Below, one piece after another: positions 43,905 to 53,745 of a DNA stretch of 64,000 bases (positions within the stretch are counted from its first letter, which is position 1; each line of letters begins with the position of its first letter). The position numbers were made by a program, and so were the translations under genes. Location: positions 3,844,001 through 3,908,000 of the forward strand of contig NZ_CP003915.1 in assembly GCF_000521505.1 (NCBI RefSeq), in the 5' to 3' direction. The notes beneath the pieces are model-generated. The model was not told where the DNA came from. It ran no database searches and worked only from the letters and a program-made list of their open reading frames with translations. The DNA comes from Advenella mimigardefordensis DPN7. GTDB taxonomy: Bacteria > Pseudomonadota > Gammaproteobacteria > Burkholderiales > Burkholderiaceae_B.

Positions 43905-44807
43905 ATGAAATTCAAGCTGCGCCAAATGGAAATATTCAGGGCAGTCATGATTACCGGTACGATCAGCGGCGCGGCACGCATGCTGTTCATCTCCCAGCCG
44001 GCGGTAAGCAAACTGTTATCGCATACCGAAACAAATTTGCGATTGAAACTCTTTCACCGGAGCAAAGGCAAGCTGATTCCCACGCCGGAAGCGCATAACC
44101 TGTTCAATGAAGTCAATCAGGTCTATGAAGCCGCGCTTAAAGTGGATGCCTTTGCAGAGAATTTGTCAGCCAATCCATCAGGAAAGGTGCATATCTGCTG
44201 CAGCCCAAGCCTGGGGCTTGACGTTATTCCATCGGCATTACAGTTGTTTTCAGAGAAGTACCCGGATACCAAAATTCACTTTCACACCACGCTGATACAG
44301 GATATCCCGCTGGAACTGCTCAGCCGTAAATCCGATATCGCGATTTCGGTGCTGCCCGTAGAGCACCCGAACCTGGCTGTTGAGACCTTAATCCGTGGAA
44401 AGATGGTATGTGCCGTCCCTCAGGCTCATCCTTTCGCAACCAGGCCGGAAATTTCCCTGCATGATCTCCAGGACCAGAAACTGATCCTTTACTCACGTCA
44501 GATTCCATTTGGCCAGCTACTCAATATGTCCGCAGAAAAGCATGGTGTCGCGTTCTCGCCTATCATTGAAGTCCCGCGCGCCGAGCTTGCCTGCTCACTG
44601 GTGTCGAAAAATGTGGGGATAGCCATTGTTGACCAGTTTTCCGTTGGAAATCAGCTTTGGCGCAATCTCGTCGTCAGGCCACTGGCTGAAGACATTTCGA
44701 TCAAGGTCAGTCTGATCGAGTCAAAATTTGATAATCCGTCAACCGAGACAACAAACTTCAAAACCATTCTAAAAAAATACCTTAAGCAGACCTATGCGTC
44801 CGCTTAA
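43905..44807 (+). CDS. LysR-family transcriptional regulator
   Basis: 300 residues, HTH in KLRQMEIFRAVMITGTISGAARMLFISQPAVSKLLSHTETNLRLKLFHRSKGKLIPTPEA and a PBP2-type effector domain. AGGAG precedes the ATG. It is divergent from the beta-hydroxyacid dehydrogenase operon and followed by a Bug-type binding protein, so it probably controls uptake and breakdown of one carboxylic acid. Confidence 0.93.
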   Translation: MKFKLRQMEIFRAVMITGTISGAARMLFISQPAVSKLLSHTETNLRLKLFHRSKGKLIPTPEAHNLFNEVNQVYEAALKVDAFAENLSANPSGKVHICCSPSLGLDVIPSALQLFSEKYPDTKIHFHTTLIQDIPLELLSRKSDIAISVLPVEHPNLAVETLIRGKMVCAVPQAHPFATRPEISLHDLQDQKLILYSRQIPFGQLLNMSAEKHGVAFSPIIEVPRAELACSLVSKNVGIAIVDQFSVGNQLWRNLVVRPLAEDISIKVSLIESKFDNPSTETTNFKTILKKYLKQTYASA

Positions 44808-44902
44808 ACAATTCCTTTTGGTTATATGTATCGACACTTTGGAATAAGGCAAACGGCCCGTTTCTTCTTATCATCAAAATAACCACAACAAGGAGACAAA
44901 AC

Positions 44903-45877
44903 ATGTTTGCCAGATCCCTATCTGCTACCTTACTGCTTTCTATCGCCTGCACCGGCATCGCCCGCGCAGAAGCGCCCCGCCCTGCATCCTTCCCTGATTC
45001 TCCCATCACAATTGTGGTCCCGTTTGGCCCCGGCAGCGGCTCGGATGTGTATGCGCGTTATTTTGGTGAAAAACTATCAAAGCGCCTGAAGCAGCCAGTT
45101 GTGATCGAGAACAAGCCAGGCGGTGGTGGAACCGTGGCAGCGCTGTCTGTCATGTCACAGCCGGCAAATGGCCTGTCGATTTTACTGGGCAGCAATTCTC
45201 CCATGGCTGTGAATGTATCCACTTATAAGCAGCTACGTTATGATCCGGTGAAACAATTTATTCCCCTCTCGGGCCTGACGCGCAGCATGGCCGTATTGAT
45301 TGTTCCTAAGGACTCACCCATACAGAACGTTGAGGATCTGGTTAGTCGCGGCAAATCAACGCCTCGCCTGAATATGGGCACCTACTCCACGGGCTACCAG
45401 CTTGGTGTCGCCGAATTTGCAAAAGAGGCCGGAATCAACTGGCAGGACGTTCCCTACAAGGGACTTTCACAGACAACCACAGACGTGATTGGCAAACAAC
45501 TGGATCTGGCCGTGGTCGACACGCCTGGCACCACCCGAATCATTAACGGGGAACAGGTAAAGGCGCTGGCCGTTACCGGAGATAAGCGACATCCGGAGCT
45601 ACCCAACGTGCCGACGCTCAAGGAAAGTGGCTACGCGGATGCCATCCATTACAGCTGGACCGCGCTTTGGCTGAAGGCAGATACGCCCAAAGAAACCGTA
45701 CAATATCTTTCCGACAATATGCAGGCAGTGTTGAATGAACCCTCTTCCGCCACCTTCGTATCGAACAATTCCGGGGAAATCATGGACTTGCAGCCGGAAC
45801 AGTTACGTAAATTTCAGCTGGAAGAGATCGATCGCTTCGAAAAGGCCGCGACGCAAACAAACTTTACAAAGTTATAA
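44903..45877 (+). CDS. Bug-type tripartite tricarboxylate transporter solute-binding protein
   Basis: 324 residues. Signal peptide MFARSLSATLLLSIACTGIARA, then FPDSPITIVVPFGPGSGSDVYAR, VVIENKPGGGGTVAALSVMSQPANG and DVPYKGLSQTTTDVIGKQLDLAVVDTPG are the Bug signature (two beta-strand carboxylate loops). RBS AAGGAG. No TctA/TctB genes adjoin, as is usual for the many orphan Bug proteins of Alcaligenaceae. The ligand is unknown. Confidence 0.93.
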   Translation: MFARSLSATLLLSIACTGIARAEAPRPASFPDSPITIVVPFGPGSGSDVYARYFGEKLSKRLKQPVVIENKPGGGGTVAALSVMSQPANGLSILLGSNSPMAVNVSTYKQLRYDPVKQFIPLSGLTRSMAVLIVPKDSPIQNVEDLVSRGKSTPRLNMGTYSTGYQLGVAEFAKEAGINWQDVPYKGLSQTTTDVIGKQLDLAVVDTPGTTRIINGEQVKALAVTGDKRHPELPNVPTLKESGYADAIHYSWTALWLKADTPKETVQYLSDNMQAVLNEPSSATFVSNNSGEIMDLQPEQLRKFQLEEIDRFEKAATQTNFTKL

Positions 45878-45969
45878 AATCGCCTGAGTGAAGGCGCCGG
45901 CAGACCAACGCCAGAGACGCCCTCTCGGCCCCCTGATGTGTCTGGACTGGCCCGGCGCCAACCCCTCAA

Positions 45970-48027
45970 TCAGAATTGAAGACTAAGCCGCGCCCAGGCA
46001 GAACGGCCCGGTTCACTCACCCGCGTATTCGACGGGAAACCAAAACCCGCATTACCAGCCAGATTCAAGTGCTCGCTGTATTGTTTATTCAATACGTTAT
46101 CAATGCCAACTGTAAATTTGGCGAGTTTACTGAACGTATAGCTTGCGTTCAGCGACAGAACACCAAACCCCGCGCTCGAGCCAAAGTCCTTGCCCACCAC
46201 ATTACCCTTGTTGACAGCAGTGCGATGCTGGCTGGACACCAGACGCCACAGCGCCCCGGCTGACCATGGGCCATTTTCATAGGCAAGCGTCAGTCTGGCT
46301 TCCAGCGGCGGAATCTGTGGCAAGGGTCCTCCGTCGGTCCGGTTTCTGCCCCACGCATACGCCACGGTCGAACCGATTTGCCAGTGTGGATTGAATTGAT
46401 ATGTCAAGCCGCCTTCAGCACCCATGATAGAGGCATTCACATTGCGTGCCACCGTGGTCGAGCCCATCATGCCCCCCTTCTGGTAATCGAACAGAATAAA
46501 ATCCTGCACATAGCCTGCATATGCAGACACCCAGGCCTGAGTATGCTCGCCCTTGTATTGTGCGCCGATATCCAGTTGCGTGGTTTTCTCAGGCTTGACG
46601 CCCTGGAAGGCATTGACCGATCCTTCGGGACCTTTCTTGGGAGAGAACAGTTCCCAGTAATCGGGGAAACGGGCAACGTGACCGATACCCACGTATACAC
46701 CGGCAGGTATGGATTGCAGGTCTTTCTCATATCTTAAAAAGCCACCAGGCAGGGTTTTCGTGCGGCGCTCATTTACTGTGGGGTTGGCCATTTTCATTTT
46801 CATCGAACCGGTGGTTTGCCTAAAGTCTTTGACCGATGTCCAGTCTATGCGCAAGCCGGCGATCAGGCGGTCCCGCTGCGTCGCATGCCAGGTGGCTTCG
46901 CCGAACAGGCCCAGATTGCCAAATTCTGCATCTTTGGTCCAGTCATTGTCCTTATAGGATTGCTTGTCTGTACCCCTGCGTGCGCGGTGGCGGCTTTGCT
47001 GCCAGTCCATCCCGGTCACCAGTTCTACGTCCGGCGCGACGTTGAACGTTGCGGCGATACGCCCACCCCAGGTGGCACGATCCACATTGCTGGCCATCCC
47101 CATACGCATGGAACTATTAGGATCGGGCGAGCGCAATGTGTAATTGTCCATCACGTGATCAGCATAGTTGTAATAGAACTGCGCCTCCAGTTTTTTCATG
47201 ACAGAACTAATATTATTCTTTTCAAATCTCAGCCCAAGACTTTCACGCTTAAATTGCGACCCGTCCATGCCGCGGCCGGCATATCGGGCCTCGCCGTCTC
47301 CTACGCCAGCAGTTAATTCAAGCAGCGTATCCTGATCCGGCGTATAACCCAGCGTCAGGTCAGCGTTCCATTTGTCCCAGCGTGACGGGATCTTGTTGTG
47401 ATCGCCGTCTTTATAGTCATCTGAATGCGAATGGTTGGCTGTTGCCCGAACATAGAAGGATTCATTGCCCACGGTCAAATCAGCGGCCTGATCGTTTCTG
47501 CCGAAGGAGCCTGCGGTAAGACTGCCATCAAAGCGCACTTCCGACTGGGTAAAGCGCGGCGTATCGCGATCGAATTTGACCGTGCCGGCCGAAGCGCCCG
47601 GCCCCCATAACACCGTTTGCGGACCCTTGATCACCGTTAAGGCATCAAAATTTTCAGGTGAAATATAGGAACTGGGCGCATCCATCCTTCCCGGGCAGGC
47701 CCCGGGCATAGAGGAACCGTTAGTCAATACATTCAGCCTGGAACCAAACATCCCCCGTAGAACCGGATCACCGTTGGTGCCGCCATTTCGTATGGAAGCA
47801 AAACCCGGTATGGTTTTTAAATAATCCGTACCATCACTGGCGGGCAGCGGCTGGCGCGGCAGCTTGGGATTGGTGGACATCAGCAATGGAGTCGATGGCG
47901 CTACCACCGTAACCACCACGGGCCCCAGCTGTTGAACGGGCGGTTGAGGGTTGGCCTTTGCGTATCCGGACACCAGCATGCAAGCCGAGCACACGGTCGC
48001 AGAAACAGTAAAGCAAGAGTGTTTCAT
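45970..48027 (-). CDS. oprC: TonB-dependent copper receptor (OprC/NosA type)
   Basis: 685 residues. Signal peptide ends SGYAKA. The plug contains MFGSRLNVLTNGSSMPGACPGRMDAPSSYISPENFDALTVIKGPQTVLWGPGASAGTVKFDRD, the Cys/Met-containing segment of OprC-type copper receptors. The 22-strand barrel ends with the aromatic C-terminus ARLSLQF. It imports copper across the outer membrane with TonB energy. A DUF2946 gene lies upstream on the same strand. A 50-base relic of this gene lies at 34200. Confidence 0.9.
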   Translation of the reverse strand: MKHSCFTVSATVCSACMLVSGYAKANPQPPVQQLGPVVVTVVAPSTPLLMSTNPKLPRQPLPASDGTDYLKTIPGFASIRNGGTNGDPVLRGMFGSRLNVLTNGSSMPGACPGRMDAPSSYISPENFDALTVIKGPQTVLWGPGASAGTVKFDRDTPRFTQSEVRFDGSLTAGSFGRNDQAADLTVGNESFYVRATANHSHSDDYKDGDHNKIPSRWDKWNADLTLGYTPDQDTLLELTAGVGDGEARYAGRGMDGSQFKRESLGLRFEKNNISSVMKKLEAQFYYNYADHVMDNYTLRSPDPNSSMRMGMASNVDRATWGGRIAATFNVAPDVELVTGMDWQQSRHRARRGTDKQSYKDNDWTKDAEFGNLGLFGEATWHATQRDRLIAGLRIDWTSVKDFRQTTGSMKMKMANPTVNERRTKTLPGGFLRYEKDLQSIPAGVYVGIGHVARFPDYWELFSPKKGPEGSVNAFQGVKPEKTTQLDIGAQYKGEHTQAWVSAYAGYVQDFILFDYQKGGMMGSTTVARNVNASIMGAEGGLTYQFNPHWQIGSTVAYAWGRNRTDGGPLPQIPPLEARLTLAYENGPWSAGALWRLVSSQHRTAVNKGNVVGKDFGSSAGFGVLSLNASYTFSKLAKFTVGIDNVLNKQYSEHLNLAGNAGFGFPSNTRVSEPGRSAWARLSLQF

Positions 48028-48292
48028 AGCAAGTTATTTCCTGAATTGAAAATAGGGGTATTCACATCGTGATAACTATTTCCCGGGTACAACGCCTTGC
48101 TATAACGTGGGGACAAGCCGCGCATTTTTTGGTAAGCCATTTTTGGGGGCTGTCGCCCAAAAGCAGACGCAACAAGGCCCTACTACCGACACAGTGGTAG
48201 CCCAAAACCGAACGAAACAAGCAAACGTAAAAAACCTCGGAAGAGCGTTATCACAACTAGGCGATCATCAGCAACGTGATCGCTCGAGTGTC

Positions 48293-48715
48293 TCAACCGA
48301 GGGATATAGGAGGGGCGCGTGGCCCGATAGGCGGTCCGAGCGCAGGCAGCGGCGGCAGGGGACGAGTGCGGTCGGCAAGCAGAACCGGGCGTTGCTGCCA
48401 GACCGTGGCGTTCAAGAGAAGTGTTGTATGTGCCGCCAGGACGCCTTGCGACAAGACCAATCCAAAGGGACATTCCTGGCCGGCGTGATCCGCAGGCTCC
48501 TTATTCTTATTCTGCAAATCCAGCACGATAGTTTGCGTGCCGCCTTGTGCATTACACAACGTAAGCTCAACGCCCGTACCACTGCCGGCGGCCAGAGTGG
48601 GCATATACCCTGCTGGAATCACCGATCTGCAAAGAAACGCGAGCAAGGCCAGGCAAAGAAGAACCTGCCAGCCAATCGTACTTTTTCCCTGCGTAAAAAT
48701 GGATGATCTAAACAT
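48293..48715 (-). CDS. DUF2946 small membrane-associated protein
   Basis: 140 residues. One hydrophobic N-terminal helix (GWQVLLCLALLAFLCRSVIPAGYMP), then a periplasmic region with CPFGLVLSQG and ending in Pro-rich residues. DUF2946 is typically found next to copper receptors, which is also the case here. A metal-related periplasmic accessory role is likely. Confidence 0.85.
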   Translation of the reverse strand: MFRSSIFTQGKSTIGWQVLLCLALLAFLCRSVIPAGYMPTLAAGSGTGVELTLCNAQGGTQTIVLDLQNKNKEPADHAGQECPFGLVLSQGVLAAHTTLLLNATVWQQRPVLLADRTRPLPPLPALGPPIGPRAPPISLG

Positions 48716-48934
48716 TGCGCTGGAATTTTATAATATTTTAAAAAATATTTTTACAGCGCTTTGTTTTTATGCTTTATTGAATAATTGGTAGTGATGACCA
48801 ATGAACGGCTTTCAATGGCGAATAGCCCGCTACACAATAGAACGGCCGGCAACAAACACCGGCGCACCTACCCGAAAACTTCACGAAGCCACAAGCAGAC
48901 AATAACAAGGTGCTCCGCAAGCGAATTTCCGTTT

Positions 48935-49228
48935 TTAGGATTGACTCAAATATTTCTGAATCGCTGTTCTCAAATCATTAAAAAATTCACGAATATCCGC
49001 GATATCTACTTCCGGCGAAAATTCCTTTTCAAACATGTCATCCAGATTCTGGCCGTTGCTTTCTTCAAAATGATCAAGCTCGTCGACTAATTCTTCAAGT
49101 ACAGGTTTGGATGTATCCAGAACATAATATTGAATGATTTCATCCGGCTCATCCGTTCCAGCAATCGTATCAACGTCCATATTCAGGTAGGCGTCTAGCA
49201 AATTTCTGATGTGTGGATAATGATTCAT
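48935..49228 (-). CDS. CdiI-type contact-dependent inhibition immunity protein (orphan)
   Basis: 97 acidic, all-helical residues beginning MNHYPHIRNLLDAYLNMDVDTIAG and resembling the CdiI_2 immunity family (HPHLRQLLGAYFHQDW-like start). No CdiA, CdiB or toxin gene is adjacent. Orphan immunity genes are common resistance genes against neighbours' toxins. Assignment is by N-terminal motif and composition only. Confidence 0.7.
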   Translation of the reverse strand: MNHYPHIRNLLDAYLNMDVDTIAGTDEPDEIIQYYVLDTSKPVLEELVDELDHFEESNGQNLDDMFEKEFSPEVDIADIREFFNDLRTAIQKYLSQS

Positions 49229-49407
49229 ATTGCCTGACCTTCACGGTGTACGCCATCGCCCTGTAGACTTCGCGCTTAACTCAAACATCGCATATTAAAA
49301 TAATAATATAGTATTTAAGCGACAGCCAGCACACAGTTTATAGTGTGATTAATCTCACAGCGCATTGCAATTGTTCAATGCGCAACTATTCGTATTGTGC
49401 ATCTGCT

Positions 49408-50289
49408 ATGTCTTCTTCAGAAGTTATCTCGTCGCCTGCTCCCCGCCCTCGCGTTCGTGAAGGCCAGGAACGCGGTGTGGCGCAAAAGGCGTCCACCCTC
49501 AAAAGCGCCAGCCTATCGCCACGCCAATTACAGGCCATCTCCTGGATTGTACCAGTGCTGATTCTGGCCATCTGGGAACTGCTTTCCCGCATCGGCTACA
49601 TCGCGCCGCAAATTCTGCCCGCACCCAGCAGCGTGGCGCAAACAGCAATTGAACTGACGCAGAACGGCACGCTACTTGTTCATTTGGGTTATAGCCTTGC
49701 GCGCGCTGCTGTTGGTTTTGTGATTGGCGGTGTAATTGGGTTTTCCTTGGGTATGGCCGTGGGCTTCTCACGCCTGGCCGAAGCTGTACTGGACCGCTCT
49801 GTGCAAATGATTCGCGCCGTGCCGTTCATGGCGTTGCTGCCGCTGGTGATTGTCTGGTTCGGCGTGGATGAGTCCGGCAAGATTTTCCTGGTTGCCCTGG
49901 CCGTGATGTTTCCTATTTATATCAATACCATACTGGGCATTCGCCAGGTTGATCCAAAATTGCTGGAGCTGGGTCGCGTGACCGGTTTAAGCAGGCGTGA
50001 GCTGGTACGTCGGATCATTCTGCCGGGCGCCATGCCGTCTATTCTCACCGGCGTGCGCTACGCACTGGCCGTTGCATGGCTCGCACTTGTTATTGCAGAA
50101 ACCGTTGCGACCAACAGGGGCATCGGTTTTCTGGCCATGGATGCACGCGAATTTCTGCAGACCAATGTGATTGTGCTGACCATTCTGATTTACGCCATTA
50201 TTGGCGTGGTCGCAGACAGCGTTGCCCGGGCGCTTGAACGCAGGCTGCTGGCCTGGCATCCCAACTACGACAAGGATAGCAGTAAATGA
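49408..50289 (+). CDS. ABC transporter permease, SsuC/TauC-like
   Basis: 293 residues from ATG 49408; upstream starts (to 49345) are possible but unconserved. Six helices, with the binding-protein-dependent motif ELGRVTGLSRRELVRRIILPGAMPSILTGVRYALAVAWLALVIAE. It matches aliphatic sulfonate, taurine or nitrate permeases. Overlaps the ATPase gene. Confidence 0.92.
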   Translation: MSSSEVISSPAPRPRVREGQERGVAQKASTLKSASLSPRQLQAISWIVPVLILAIWELLSRIGYIAPQILPAPSSVAQTAIELTQNGTLLVHLGYSLARAAVGFVIGGVIGFSLGMAVGFSRLAEAVLDRSVQMIRAVPFMALLPLVIVWFGVDESGKIFLVALAVMFPIYINTILGIRQVDPKLLELGRVTGLSRRELVRRIILPGAMPSILTGVRYALAVAWLALVIAETVATNRGIGFLAMDAREFLQTNVIVLTILIYAIIGVVADSVARALERRLLAWHPNYDKDSSK

Positions 50290-51005
50290 GTACCCAGCCT
50301 ACTTCCCGTCTAGCAGTCAGCACTCGCGGTTTGCGCCGTCAGTATGGCGAGCGCGTCATTATCGATCATCTGGATCTGGATATCGAGTCGGGTGAGTTCG
50401 TGGCCCTGCTTGGCGAAAGCGGCTGCGGCAAAACCACATTACTTAGAGCATTGGCCAGACTCGATGAGATCGATGCCGGCACCATTGACGGCCCCACGCA
50501 TCCGGCCGTTGTGTTCCAGGAACATAGACTGCTGCCCTGGGGGCCGCTGTGGCGTAATGTCGCGCTGGGAATGGACGATGCGTCCGGTAAAACTCAGGCG
50601 ATCTCCGCGTTGCGCGAAGTGGGACTGCAAGGCCGGGAAAACGACTGGCCACGCAGCCTCTCGGGAGGTCAGGCGCAACGGGTCGCCCTTGCGCGTGCGC
50701 TGGTGCGCGAGCCCCGCCTGCTTCTATTGGATGAACCGTTTGCCGCCCTTGATGCCCTGACCCGCATCAAAATGCATGTACTGGTCAAGGAACTGGTACA
50801 GCGCCACACCCCCGGCGTACTGCTGGTGACGCACGATGTGGACGAAGCCATCGACCTGGCCGATCGCATTCTCGTCATGCGCAACGGCAAGATTGCACAA
50901 ACCTATCTCACCCAGCATTCAGACCAGAAAGCACGTGCCAGCCTGCGTCTGGAACTCCTGCAGGCGCTTGGGGTGGATATCTCGCAGTTGCAGACCGCCG
51001 CCTGA
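50286..51005 (+). CDS. ABC transporter ATP-binding protein, SsuB/TauB-like
   Basis: 239 residues. Walker A LLGESGCGKTTLLRAL, Q-loop VVFQEHRLLPWGPLWRNVALG, signature RSLSGGQAQRVALARALVREP, Walker B LLLLDEPFAALD, switch VLLVTHDVDEA. Starts 4 bases before the permease stop. Powers import with the permease and the binding protein of this operon. Confidence 0.94.
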   Translation: MSTQPTSRLAVSTRGLRRQYGERVIIDHLDLDIESGEFVALLGESGCGKTTLLRALARLDEIDAGTIDGPTHPAVVFQEHRLLPWGPLWRNVALGMDDASGKTQAISALREVGLQGRENDWPRSLSGGQAQRVALARALVREPRLLLLDEPFAALDALTRIKMHVLVKELVQRHTPGVLLVTHDVDEAIDLADRILVMRNGKIAQTYLTQHSDQKARASLRLELLQALGVDISQLQTAA

Positions 51006-51162
51006 AGTAATTCTTCAGCGCGCCTATCCATACATTGGTTGACCTGCTTGCACAGCAAGCGCAGGGCTGCCTCGGCACGTCCGTACTTGATTGCATTTGA
51101 AATATCAATTTTTTTAATCTACTTACTCTCTGTTTACAGTACAGGCCGAATCGGAACACTTT

Positions 51163-52302
51163 ATGAAACACACATTGCCTCCCTCTGCATCCATTACCAG
51201 CGACTCTGACACGCCCGCGGATAGCCGGCTGTCTGCCCATACTAGTACAAACAGCGCCGCTGATGTTAATTCATCTGTGATCGCTTCACCCACACTGGCC
51301 AGCGCTAGCCGCCGTCGCATGCTGCTGGGCGCTGGCGGCCTGGGCGCGCTTTCTCTTGGTATGCTGGGCACGGGCGGATTGCTGTTGCCGCAAGACGGGT
51401 TTGCTCAGGGAACACGCAATACCGATACAGTCCGCGTTGGTTATGGGCGCGGCGGTCTGACACTGGTTGCAAGGGAACGCGGCGAGTTCGAGAAAACGCT
51501 GGCGGCGCAGGACATCAAGGTGCAATGGGTTGGCCCCTTCCCCAACCACGCGCCGTCACTGCAGGCTGTGGTGGGTGGCAGTGCCGATTTCGGTTTCTGG
51601 GGCAGCACAACGCCAGCGCTGGCGGCCATTATTGCCGGGTCACCGCTGGTGTTTACGCAGTTCAACGTCTACAATCCGCGCAGCACGGCCATTATTGTCA
51701 AAAAAGACTCAGGCATCAACTCGGTCAAAGATCTGGCCGGAAAGAAAGTCGCAGTCAATCGCTCCGGCCTGGGCGAGTTTTTGCTGGTCGCCGCCCTGGA
51801 AAAACACGGCGTGGATCGCAAGTCTGTTGAAGTGGTCTATCTGAATCCGCCTGATGCGGCACCTGCCTTCGGTCAGGGTAAGGTTGACGCCTGGTCCATG
51901 TGGTCTCCTGCCGTGGATATTGCACGTGTGAAGTTTGATGCAAAGGATATTTTCTTTGAAGGCACCGATCTGGATTTTCTGATTGATTATTCGTCACTCG
52001 TCACGCAGCGCAAGTTTGCCACAGAGAACAGCGCTCTCGTACGTGCGGTAATTAACGCCTGGTATGACGAAGGAAAATGGGTAGACGCCAATCCGCGAGA
52101 GTCCGAAACGCTGGCGCAAAAGGAAGGCGGCTACAGCGACGAAGTCCGAGATCACCTGATTGCTTACAACCGCCAGAACAAATTCTATGAAGCAGATGAT
52201 CCTGCATTCCTGCGTGAATTCCAGCGCGCCGCCGACTGGCTGGCTGAACGAGCCATTCTTCCGAAGAAAATTGCCGTCGCCGACTACGTTGTGCGCGTCT
52301 GA
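51163..52302 (+). CDS. Solute-binding protein of an aliphatic-sulfonate-type ABC transporter
   Basis: 379 residues. An unusually long N-terminal region precedes a twin-arginine-like signal SRRRMLLGAGGLGALSLG (about 49-66) and cleavage near GFAQ. The mature part has VRVGYGRGGLTLVARERGEFEKTL, FGFWGSTTPALAAIIAGSPLVF and DAWSMWSPAVDIARVKF, typical of SsuA/TauA. GGAA precedes the ATG. It probably delivers a sulfonate, sulfate ester or sulfone to the adjacent oxidoreductases. Confidence 0.9.
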   Translation: MKHTLPPSASITSDSDTPADSRLSAHTSTNSAADVNSSVIASPTLASASRRRMLLGAGGLGALSLGMLGTGGLLLPQDGFAQGTRNTDTVRVGYGRGGLTLVARERGEFEKTLAAQDIKVQWVGPFPNHAPSLQAVVGGSADFGFWGSTTPALAAIIAGSPLVFTQFNVYNPRSTAIIVKKDSGINSVKDLAGKKVAVNRSGLGEFLLVAALEKHGVDRKSVEVVYLNPPDAAPAFGQGKVDAWSMWSPAVDIARVKFDAKDIFFEGTDLDFLIDYSSLVTQRKFATENSALVRAVINAWYDEGKWVDANPRESETLAQKEGGYSDEVRDHLIAYNRQNKFYEADDPAFLREFQRAADWLAERAILPKKIAVADYVVRV

Positions 52303-52332
52303 TGCAGTAAGACCCTTAAAAAAGGAAAGACA

Positions 52333-53730
52333 ATGTCAGAAAGAAAACACATCCGGCTCGGCGTTAACGTCCTGGCATCGGGCAGGCATGACGCAGCATG
52401 GAAAACCCTGGCCAACCCCGCGGCGCTATCAACGGATATCGACGAGTTCGTAAAAATTGCAAAAGTGGCCGAACGCGGCCTGATTGACGCACTGTTTCTG
52501 GCAGACGGGCCAGGCGGGCTGGTCGCCGAAGCCTACAGCCGCCCGTGGCGCGCGCTGGATCCGCTCACATTGCACGCCGCGCTCAGCCAGATCACACAGC
52601 ATATCGGTCTGGTGGTCACCACCACCACGCTTTTCGGGCACCCTTATACCGTGGCCCGGCAAATTGCATCGCTGGATCATATTTCCAAAGGGCGTGCGGC
52701 CTGGAACATCATTACCAGTCAGGCGCCCGTTGCCCAGGCCGCCTATGGCATTGATCACGCCTTCGGGCAGAACGAACGCTATCAGCGCGCCGAAGAGTTT
52801 GCGCGGATTGTCACGGGTTTTTGGGACTCTTTTCCCAACGAGGCCGTTATTGCCGATGCCAAACGCAATATTTTCGTGGATAAACAACAGCTGCGCCCGA
52901 TTGACGTACAGGGCAGCCATTTTCGTAGTGCCGGGGTGCTGTCTACGCCCGTTTCACCTCAGGGACGGCCGGTGATTTTTCAGGCGGGACAGTCTGAGGA
53001 TAGCAAAGCTTTCGGTGCGCGCTGGGCCGATGCCCTGTTTACCGGCCAGCGCATTCTGGAGAACGGACAAAAGTTTTACGCCGATGTCAAAGCACTCGCC
53101 AGAGGTTACGGACGCGATCCGGATCAGCTATTAGTCATGCCGGGCCTGTTCCCCATTCTTGGAAGTACCGAAGCAGAAGCAAACCGACGCAAGGATGAAC
53201 TGGACGAACAACTGGATCATGAAGGCCTGCGCCGTGAACTGGCTCGTCATCTGGCACTGCAGCCGGACGATCTGCCTTTTGATCAGCCCTTGCCCTACGC
53301 GAAAATCAACACAGCAGAACCCAACGTCCCCATTGCATCGCGCTGGCATCGTCGGGAAATTTTGAACGAGGCACGGCTGCGCAACTGGACAGTACGCCAG
53401 GCCGTACGCGGCAATCTGGTCGGCGGTCATCGTGTGATTGTGGGTACACCGGAACAGGTTGCCAAAGACATTATTCACTGGTTCGACCATCGGGCCGCAG
53501 ACGGCTTCAACCTGAACATTGATGTACAAACCAGCGGACTGGAAGATGTGGTGGATCATCTTATTCCCGAACTGCAGAAAGCCGGGCGATACCGCCACGA
53601 ATATGAGGGCACAACATTGCGCGAGAATCTGGGTCTGGATCACTATGACGCAGCACGTGCCAGCACGCACACACTCCCGGATACCGACCAGCCCAGCCGC
53701 TCAACCGAATCGGCCACAGCCGACGCATAG
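52333..53730 (+). CDS. LLM-class flavin-dependent monooxygenase (NtaA/DszA/SnaA family)
   Basis: 465 residues. Starts KHIRLGVNVLASGRHDAAWK, with ISKGRAAWNIITSQAPVAQAAYGI, NEAVIADA and QAGQSEDSKAFGARWADALFTGQR. The family uses reduced FMN and O2 to cleave C-S or C-N bonds. 31 bases after the binding protein and 15 before the acyl-CoA-dehydrogenase-like partner, so it probably desulfurises the imported compound. Confidence 0.93.
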   Translation: MSERKHIRLGVNVLASGRHDAAWKTLANPAALSTDIDEFVKIAKVAERGLIDALFLADGPGGLVAEAYSRPWRALDPLTLHAALSQITQHIGLVVTTTTLFGHPYTVARQIASLDHISKGRAAWNIITSQAPVAQAAYGIDHAFGQNERYQRAEEFARIVTGFWDSFPNEAVIADAKRNIFVDKQQLRPIDVQGSHFRSAGVLSTPVSPQGRPVIFQAGQSEDSKAFGARWADALFTGQRILENGQKFYADVKALARGYGRDPDQLLVMPGLFPILGSTEAEANRRKDELDEQLDHEGLRRELARHLALQPDDLPFDQPLPYAKINTAEPNVPIASRWHRREILNEARLRNWTVRQAVRGNLVGGHRVIVGTPEQVAKDIIHWFDHRAADGFNLNIDVQTSGLEDVVDHLIPELQKAGRYRHEYEGTTLRENLGLDHYDAARASTHTLPDTDQPSRSTESATADA

Positions 53731-53745
53731 GAAAAGTAGTTAACG

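Noticed and set aside
48107..48180. G/C-rich stem near TTTTTGGGGGCTG as a riboswitch or terminator for the copper genes
   Set aside because: Stem is imperfect and no T-run or known riboswitch core is visible.
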